Below are positions 54,701-61,920 of a stretch of DNA of 64,000 bases, in pieces (position 1 is the stretch's first letter; each line of letters begins with the position of its first letter). Under the pieces are notes generated by a model. It did no database searches, was not told the origin of the DNA, and saw only the letters and a list, made by a program, of their open reading frames with translations. The stretch spans positions 930,001 through 994,000 of the forward strand of contig OZ345384.1 of the NCBI GenBank assembly GCA_977006965.1, written 5' to 3'. The position numbers were made by a program, and so were the translations under genes. Source of the stretch: Phymatolithon calcareum (lineage: Eukaryota > Rhodophyta > Florideophyceae > Hapalidiales).

Positions 54701-55260
54701 TGCGCCATGGCATGGCTCCTGGTGGTGATGGCCATCCTACTCTCCGGGCAACATCTTATCAACTGACGCATGTCGTTCAAGAATCCGGTCTGACAGTCTT
54801 TCGTAGACCAGAGATCGTCAACAAGGAACAGGCAGACTTTCCCCTCGAACCATGCGACAGCATAATCCACAGCTTTCCTGAGCAACGAACACTGTTCGAC
54901 GACTGAGGCAGATGCCGATGCTCCTGTTAGACGCATGATTCTCGCGATTTCGGATATTGCCATGGCCAGCGTGGCGCCTTGACCGAGGGACATAAAGTGA
55001 ATCCCTCCCGGGAAGCGGCTGAGAATATCTTCTTCAAAAGCAAGCGCCTGCAGCGCGATTGTTTTAACAACACCGGCCATGCCGACGACGCCCTGAGCAG
55101 GAGTAAGGACTCCAGTCGCCGCCGTCACTTTGGAAGCAGACACAGGGGATAGAATCGCTTGCTTTAAAATTCCTTCCGGTGTACTGTGTTTGCCGTCCAC
55201 ACCTCTTGCGGTAAAGTTGAGCGATGGGACATGAAGTAGTTCCGGTATGCTTGGTCCCAC
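51792..55260 (-). pseudogene. NB-ARC and WD40-repeat protein, frameshifted
   Basis: The first frame (55260-53932, 442 codons) is an NB-ARC NTPase: P-loop region GVVGMAGVVKT (residues 57-67), Walker B VCLFLVDDLW (142-151), SRMAITTRS (174-182), GGLPLALAVT (241-250), a winged-helix-like segment and LHDLHLYYCRRQ (388-399). The last Gly of the P-loop GxGKT is Val. Residues of the linker (ARHLVCANLGTELAALLLDA) appear in a second frame. WD40 repeats occupy three more frames (53744-52947, 52984-52439, 52391-51792) with units such as GHTEVVDCVTFNPVGQLLAS and TARLW, and GSVDRTVRIWDATSG, ending at 51792. Intact relatives are STAND-class sensor proteins that oligomerise on ligand binding. At least three frameshifts, the P-loop change and an N-terminus cut by LINE sequence make this a pseudogene. 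Confidence 0.88.
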
Positions 55261-55263
55261 GTT

Positions 55264-55320
55264 GGCTTTGGGGATGTGTGATGTTTTATTTTAAAAACTC
55301 CCAAAACCTCAATTTGAGTA
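55264..55320 (-). mobile_element. LINE family L 3'-end fragment
   Basis: On the minus strand this short piece ends actcaaattgaggttttggg, then agtttttaaaataaaacatc, the family L 3' terminus. It lies immediately upstream of the NB-ARC frame and may have removed its true start. Confidence 0.7.
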
Positions 55321-55334
55321 ACAGGGGGGGGAAA

Positions 55335-56380
55335 TTGTAGATTTTTATTTTAGAAGCCCTCAACGCCGGTATTCACCAACACCAGAGCAGCTTCCCGTTG
55401 ATACTGCCATCTCATTACCCAATCAGATCACATTACACTATCATTTCTTCTAACATATGGATTTCCAGTGCTAAAAGTTTGTCAATCGCCGTTTTCGTCC
55501 CTTTTTCCCAAGATTCTTCTGCTCTTGGACTTGTCAAATTTCGTTGTAGAGTTTTCAGATTCTCTTCTGCGACCTCGTTGAAATGTTCAACGTACGACTC
55601 TGCTCTTCGTGGTGGGAAGCGGCCGAAGAACCACTTAACTGCTAGGAGTCGGTGTTTCCTGGATCGAATTTGGAGTACAGGGCTTACTTTCTCCTTAGTG
55701 TCCACGGTAATTTTTCTCTCTTTTTCTTCTTCCTTTTCAATCCATTCCTGTCGTCGGCGGTGGCTCTCGTGTTTGTGGGTCACCAGCCCTCGTACGGCTC
55801 GCTCGGTACTGCCTCTTAGGAGCTCATGCTCCTGCAGATAGCGGATATCCATCTCTGCTTGCTGTATGTCCCCTTCTTTTCCAGCGTAATTTTCTTCCTT
55901 CTCGATTTCGTCCTTCCCTCGTATAAGCCTCTGTGCGAAGTGCTCTCCGAGTTGCGCTCTTCTTATCTTTGGTGGAGTAATTCTGCAGAGGGCTCGCATT
56001 CGGGCGTGCAATCGTTTCGCGTAGTTACCGAAGGCAACAGAGTAGAACAAACCCTCCGCTTGGTTGATCTGCGCTTCGACTGAGTTTGTCCATGGTGTCA
56101 CCGAAATCAGCGTGAGCAGCTGGGTGGATGCTCCTTGCAACTGCGGTTGGAGAGCATTTATAGTGTCGCTAATGTCTGAGGAGCGGACAATGCGACGGAA
56201 CTTTGACTTTAAGTTAGCCCTTATACCACTCGCATGCCCTGGATACGTCTTCGATCGAACTGATTCCAAGGTAGACTTCCAATGGTTGAGGATGCTGCGC
56301 ACTGACGATAATGTTTCGTTGAAAAGATCACGGATGATAGCGTGGATAGCTGCGGTGATGATTGAAGGCGAGTCTCCACC
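55335..56380 (-). mobile_element. LINE (family M) C-terminal copy, minus strand
   Basis: The frame 56302-55433 (289 codons) includes LISVTPWTNSVEAQINQAEG, LYSVAFGNYAKRL-like sequence (FYSVAFGNYAKRLHARMRAL) and RSRKHRLLAVKWFFGRFPPR, the equivalents of the HLTPW, VFGPL and KHRQLA motifs. The 3' end (agggcttctaaaataaaaat) resembles the other families. The RT palm is missing. It meets the plus-strand LINE L copy head to head near 56390. Confidence 0.8.
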
Positions 56381-56394
56381 GCGTCGATATGTCG

Positions 56395-57625
56395 CATCAA
56401 ACGATTGAGCTCATCTGTCAAGCATTCATGGACACATTAGCAGAAGCCGTCTCCAAGACAGACAGGTACGTCTCAGAAAGCCCCGTGCAATTGTTCGCAG
56501 ATGATGTTCAGCTTCAAGCGAAGACAGGACGAGGAATGCAGAAACTTCTTGATATAGCGACCAGTTGGGCAAGCGAAAATGGCATGAAATGGAACACAAA
56601 ACCAGGAAAAAGCGAAGTTCTTAAGTACAAAGGACTTCAGAAGCACACTTTTTACTTGGCGGGACGAGAACTATATCAAGCCTGGAGACTCTCGTATCTT
56701 GGGGTAAGCATGAATAACAGGGTGTTACGGATGACACGGCCATAGCCAGAGTTCGAAATGCTGCAGGATGCATACATAAGCTTCGGGAGCTTGGAGTGAA
56801 TGTTCTAGGATTCAAACCGGAGACATGCATCAGGATCTTTAATTCGCTAATTATCCCGAAATGGGAGTATGGGTTACACGTTACTCCAATGACAAATCGA
56901 TTGCTCTCGGCCATCGAGTCTGCAGAGGGCTTGTTCTACAAGAATGTCTTCGGAAAGAATGCCGAACACCGCCGGGGCCGAATGCGAGTTCTGTGCCGAC
57001 TGGGAACACCAAAGATGAGGAGACGTCATCAAGCAGAAAGGTTTGCATTAAGCCCGGCAAGACAAAAAAAGGGCCTTGAAGAAACAGAAGAGTACTTTGG
57101 AAGGGATAAGGACATAAAGGAAGAAATGAAGGATATTGAATATCTCAAGATTTATGAAGACCTGCGACAAGCCCTTCAGAAAGCCCAGGAGGGATCTGTC
57201 ACGAAGAAGAGTAGGAGAGAAGAAAAAATTAATGTATGGGAAATGGAAGAAGAAGGCAGATCAATTAAGATTCCTATTGCAGGAAAGCTACCAAGGATCC
57301 TTTACATAGGAGAAAGAACAACGCGTTTAAGGTGCCTAAGGTTGACATTCAATCGATCACGCGTTTGGAGAAAATAAGTATTGGGTGCTTACTGTGAGAT
57401 TACCGTTGTGATCGAACTAGTGGCATAACAACAAACTCTAGGGGCGTCGAATATGCGTCCAGAAATTGAGTTTGAGTGCAAGAGACTCTCAGGAGCTCTT
57501 GTCGGGAGAGAATTACGAATCAAGAACGTTTTGTGTAGCCAGAAGACTTTAGCCTAGAGCATATCGCAAGAGCTGCTCCGTTACTCCAAAGTGAGGCTTT
57601 GGGAGCTTTCAAAATAAAACCATCA
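56395..57625 (+). mobile_element. LINE family L, 5'-truncated copy
   Basis: The copy begins in the RT palm (ICQAFMDTLAEAV, LFADDVQL with the catalytic DD), continues WRLSYLGVSMNN, then after a frameshift near 56730 ILIPKWEYGLHVTPM-like sequence (NSLIIPKWEYGLHVTPMTNR). The C-terminal domain runs to 57377. The 3' UTR ends gggagctttcaaaataaaac. It is the longest family L copy here and identifies the shorter ones at 32541, 37260, 55264 and 59413. Confidence 0.85.
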
Positions 57626-57775
57626 TATATCCCATCCAGTACGTGTTAAGTGTCGTTGAGGTTTTGGAATCGAAAAATGAATTCGTCCCTACGGCACACT
57701 TCCAGAGTATTTCGTAGTAGAGAACCAGGAAATCGATTACAAATGAGATCGTGAAAGATACATTTTTTAATGAAG

Positions 57776-58074
57776 TGGGGAAATAGAAAAGGCGCTAGAT
57801 GAGCTCTTACTATTTAGCAGGACACTCATAGAACGCATGGAGAACGAAGAAGGCCTGTTTTAATCCGCAGAATGCAAGACAAAAAGTGGTCGAGTCAAAG
57901 CACCAACAATCCCGTAGAGGACTGAGATAGAACTACTTTGAGTCCTGATTTTTCCCGTCCGCCATACTGGTGGACGTTTCGTGAGCTACACAAAGGTAGG
58001 TAGCATCAGAGGAAGCCTTGCCCATATCTTCGGAAGTCTGTGGGGCTTTTCAATAAACTTGAAAGGAAAAGAAA
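57776..58074 (+). mobile_element. LINE family H 3' fragment
   Basis: It encodes EIEKALDELLLFSRTLIERM, then ENEEGLF and a stop, followed by the family H 3' UTR (ccaacaatcccgtagaggac, ggggcttttcaataaacttg). About 300 bp long, it is nearly identical in its UTR to the minus-strand element at 61921-64000. Confidence 0.9.
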
Positions 58075-58244
58075 GATGTCCTTTTTATTTATTTGGGAGT
58101 TTCCACTTAGACTGATGCAAAACTACTAATTTTGAGAAAAAATATCACGGATTGTGATCTTCACAACACACCATACACGCCACATGCAGAGCAACGCAAG
58201 CTGGCTCTCGGTCAGATAAATGGTCCCATTCTCGTGCTTCGCAG

Positions 58245-58454
58245 TTACTTACTGCAGCATCTACACAAAACCTTCGAGCCCGTCCAACACGTTTCTCCGT
58301 CGCCGACTCTGTTTTTCTTCACCACTGTGCATCCGGGGAAACACGATCCTGCGCAGAACGGCGCTGTTCCGCTCCAAGCCTCAGTGCACTTCCTTGCGTT
58401 GGCAACGCAAACCAGTAGAAAGAGTGCAAGGAAAAGAAGCTTATGCTTGTACAT
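58245..58454 (-). CDS. Small secreted eight-cysteine peptide
   Basis: The 69-residue product starts with a textbook signal peptide (MYKHKLLFLALFLLVCVANA, likely cut before Arg21). The mature part of 49 residues has eight cysteines, enough for four disulfides, in the spacing C-x10-C-x3-C-x3-C-x14-C-x7-C-x1-C-C, and is basic. The core GTAPFCAGSCFPGC is striking. The start is the only Met that gives a signal peptide. A TATA-like tatttaag lies about 100 bases upstream. It is not part of any LINE and shows no stop or frameshift. Cysteine-stabilised secreted peptides serve in defence, signalling or the cell wall; which applies here cannot be told. I cannot name the family. Confidence 0.65.
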   Translation of the reverse strand: MYKHKLLFLALFLLVCVANARKCTEAWSGTAPFCAGSCFPGCTVVKKNRVGDGETCWTGSKVLCRCCSK

Positions 58455-58549
58455 GTTGAATACAGCCTGTGATCCGGTTCAATGCTCGGCAACTTGCTGC
58501 ATATAATGCTTCAACAACTGTCTGAACATGAACTGCAAAAGTGCGCAAG

Positions 58550-58561
58550 CTCCTTAAATAG
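58550..58561 (-). promoter_or_regulatory. TATA-like box upstream of the Cys-rich peptide gene
   Basis: On the minus strand cctatttaagga lies about 100 bases before the ATG at 58454. Spacing allows a short 5' UTR. The call rests on motif and position only. Confidence 0.35.
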
Positions 58562-58679
58562 GAATGTGGATGTATACGGCAATCTCCGAATCTCGAATTC
58601 CAGGAGATCCATTAGGCACTTATGTCCACTATCTGTGCCTAATGAATCAACCACTTGATAGGCATCTCCTTACTGCTAC

Positions 58680-59015
58680 TTAGATCCTCCTAATTGAATT
58701 CCAGCACGATCTGTTGAAAGAAGTCCACTGTTTTTGCAGAAAAATGTAGATAATGCAGCAATGCCGGTCAACAATGCATTTATTATTAAGCCAGGATCTT
58801 AATGATTCATCTATTTTCTGATTGGAAGATATTCCGCAACAGTCCCGAAGTGTAACAAGCAGCATCCCCCGACACACCATTAGTTCGGCTTCCATCCGCA
58901 AGTATGACCACGGCTCTTCCAGACTCATCCGACACGCAACCTCCCTGTCGTGTTCTGCAGATTCTTCTTCCCGTGCGCCATTGTCTACTCTAATATTTAG
59001 TACGTTCGCCTCCAT
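58680..59015 (-). CDS. Hypothetical ORF of 111 codons
   Basis: The frame begins MEANVLNIRVDNGAREEESA and is Glu/Arg-rich at first, then Cys-containing. I recognise no domain or repeat relation. It lies between the Cys-rich peptide gene and a perfect palindrome. It may be chance. Confidence 0.2.
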   Translation of the reverse strand: MEANVLNIRVDNGAREEESAEHDREVACRMSLEEPWSYLRMEAELMVCRGMLLVTLRDCCGISSNQKIDESLRSWLNNKCIVDRHCCIIYIFLQKQWTSFNRSCWNSIRRI

Positions 59016-59038
59016 TTTCTCCAGTCTCCTTATAAAAA

Positions 59039-59073
59039 TAGCTCTTGAGAATAGTAACTATTCTCAAGAGCTA
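59039..59073. repeat. Perfect palindrome, 17-bp arms
   Basis: tagctcttgagaatagt (59039-59055) and its exact reverse complement (59057-59073) flank a single a. It could form a cruciform or a transcript hairpin. Confidence 0.95.
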
Positions 59074-59412
59074 ACTGTTGAATTTTAAATACCAGATTGG
59101 TTGAAATAAGTGAAGAAACCCTGTTCCCACTCTGTTCTCAAAAGTTTCAACCCTATTTCCAATTATTCAGGAACTTTTGGAACCCTCTACAAGACTCTCA
59201 CGCCGATGGTTCTGCTAGGTTCTAATCCAAGAATTGTGTCCCACACCAAGCAGTGAGGATGAAAGAAAACAGACACATAATTTTCTGCTCAATATGGTTT
59301 GTAGGTCAATTTCTCTCCGAAGAAATGGGCAGTAAAGGAGCACGGGCAGTTAGAATACTGAAGAGCATCCTGAGAAAGCCAACATGGACCCCTACAAAGG
59401 AGACCAACGTGG

Positions 59413-59586
59413 TTCCTTTGTGGAGAAAATCCATTTTGGTGAAGTAGGTGCTGTGGTTTAGCTTATTTGGATTAAGGAGATATTAGAAGGATAGTAGAGA
59501 AATGAGTATGGAAAACAGCGAGACGCTGCCGTGTTACTCAAATTGAGGCTATGGGAGCTTTTACAATAAATCAACGTATATCCCCC
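59413..59586 (+). mobile_element. LINE family L, 174-bp 3' insertion with target duplication
   Basis: The insert runs from ttcctttgtggagaaaatcc to the family L end gggagcttttacaataaatc and is flanked by gagaccaacgtgg at 59400-59412 and 59587-59599. The duplication is exact, so the insertion is young. Confidence 0.93.
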
Positions 59587-59599
59587 GAGACCAACGTGG

Positions 59600-60055
59600 C
59601 CTGAGGAAAGGTAGATTTTTATTTAATAGTTACCAACGCATCTGCTGACGCTTGGGGCAACTTTCCTAGGCCCAAGAGGTTTTGGCTAGATTCTGTCTAT
59701 GGAGGTCTTTTTCTTTTCTTGTTAGTGTAACACGATTCAGTGGACTACAAAAGCTCACCTCTGGTCTCCCCAACGTGGCCCGAGCCATCGACGCGATACA
59801 AAGTAATTCTGATTGTGGAACCGAAATTTCGAGTGTAGTAGAATGCTAAGAAAGGTGCCGACTTTCCTCACGTTGGGATACATGGTACCTTCTCAATAAA
59901 TCCACTTCATTACGATAGGTTCTAATTAGTTTCCACATTTCAATTCAAGAACTTTTGTGGCTTCCACATTCTGCTGATTAATTTTCAGGATGGGAATGCC
60001 GGGAATAGAACCGGTGCTCCTAGTATTCTGGCATTTAACCACAAATCCAGCAAGC
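59600..60055. other. No recognisable gene
   Basis: No frame with motifs is present. The start (tagatttttatttaatag near 59611) resembles the minus-strand LINE 3' end near 55340, so a short decayed fragment is possible. Confidence 0.4.
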
Positions 60056-60065
60056 ATTTGCAAAA

Positions 60066-60821
60066 AAGACTGATATTCGAATCCAAGCTCCTTCCCATCG
60101 ACAGAAAATACTTGCTTTCAAGATATTGAGAAGGACCATGGCGAAAGAGTGAAAGTTTTTGGAGGAACAGACAGAGAGAAGAAACTCAGAAGAGCTTCAA
60201 GCCAGAAGTAATGACATCTCATATATGGAAACCAGAGAACCCTTTGATGAATCGATGAAACACATATTATCCAATCGATCTGCAGAAGAACTTCGATCAA
60301 CAATTCTGACAAAGGAAGGAGAGACCCTTGAATCGAAGGGAAAGAGGAATATTCCCTTCGACAAGAGAAATCCCTGCAATACTTAAATTTCCGCAACTTA
60401 AACACAGGAAACTGGCGGTTCAGTACGTCTTTCGAAGATTTACCCAAGTGTCTACAACACTGATTGCAGATTGATTCGAAAACAGAGTCAGGCAGCACAT
60501 AGAGACCCTGGATCGCAAATTGCCATTCTATAAACTCAAGGAAGAAGACAGAGCGGCAACTGAGAGTGCAATAGATGACATATTGCTCTTCAGCAAAACC
60601 CGCATCGAGAGTATGTAGAATTACGAAGACCTGTACTGAAAGAAGAAGCGGCGCCTCGAAAACTGCAACAAAGAGATATCAAAAACAATCTAATACATGC
60701 TACAGGCTCAGATAGAATTCCAGGCACAAGGGTAGAGCCGCCCTGGTGACGGTAGCATCTGAGGAAGCCTTGGCCGTATATTCGTATGACTGTGGGGCTC
60801 TACAAAATTGCAAGAAAAAGT
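60066..60821 (+). mobile_element. LINE family J, 5'-truncated, decayed copy
   Basis: It aligns with 31050-31780. Segments RRNSEELQARSNDISYMETR and RSAEELRSTILTKEGETLES are clear, then a frameshift near 60365 and several stops. The 3' UTR matches family J (tagagccgccctggtgac, cgtatattcgtatgactg). A repeat atttgcaaaa at 60056-60065 and 60822-60831 is the likely target duplication. Confidence 0.85.
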
Positions 60822-61024
60822 ATTTGCAAAAGGTCGTGGATCGTTGGAATTCGTAAAGAGACTGTTCTGAACGGATCCGAACAACAGTCCGTTAGTCTGG
60901 CAGTTGCTGAAAATCTTACATACGGAATCCCCCAATGCGCTATGGGTTACGCTCAAGTTCCATCTCAAGAAAACCTTAAATCACATTGTGGGTGCGCAAA
61001 AATAGCATTAACAACTGCTGGATT

Positions 61025-61440
61025 TTTATTGAATTTGGAATTTATTAAACGCTCTCAGAAACACTCCTGAGACGGAAAGGAAGATGCGTTTCGGACTCTA
61101 CGTTCTTGTGGTTTCGATAGTCTACTCAATTCGGCGTGAACAGTGTTGACGTCGTAGCCCTAGCTGCAAAAACCCTCCCCGAAAAAAGAGTGAAGGGAAA
61201 GTCTTAGGGTTCATAGGTCCGATTTCCTACGGGGCTCAGGGTCACAGCTGTCTATTCCATGTCGTAAAAGAAGATGGTGATTGGCCGAGAGCTCTTTTTG
61301 CGATACTAATCTCCTCTCGGTTCCGTTGATATGAACTTTAGCATTGCTGATATGTTTCGGCTCACCCACTGCAGTAGCTGCGTGCCAAAGGCCCGGGCCG
61401 CATCCGACAGGATATGAGACCCTTTTGCGAAGACACCTCA
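61025..61440 (-). mobile_element. LINE family K 3' fragment, minus strand
   Basis: On the minus strand the end reads ITIFFYDME and a stop, then the family K 3' UTR (ttttgcagctagggctacga) and cgtttaataaattccaaatt. The coding part is short and frameshifted. Confidence 0.75.
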
Positions 61441-61920
61441 AGAACTCGAATGCATATATTGTAGGCTGAAATTAAGAAAACCTTGTTCGTGCTTTTCTGA
61501 CGATTTTTTAATAAAGCACTATTAAACGAATGTACACACTACTTTTAGCAAAGCGGAGAAAATAGCCTTGCTTCAATATCCACCATGCAATCGGCGACCA
61601 AGAATCAGTCTGTAAGACTTTGTGGTTCTGAAATGGTGGGGAAGGGCGACGTCGCCGTCGGCTTGAGAAGAGCTGGAGGAAACTTGCTTCCTTGTAACAT
61701 AATTTCAGACGCACAACTACTGATCTTTTCGCCTCGCTATCTTGCATTGACAACGCATAAATTCAAAATCAAAGGTTTTAATATCTGTACTATTTCAGTG
61801 TGCAGAACAAATTGAAGAGCATCTGAATAGATTATTGACGTAACATGCCTTCTGGATATCTGATATAAGGGAACCAGCGGCAATGATCTTATTTCGTCAA
61901 TTTCATCGACGGATCACTTT
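61441..61920. other. No recognisable gene
   Basis: Short frames only; no family motif seen. Confidence 0.5.
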
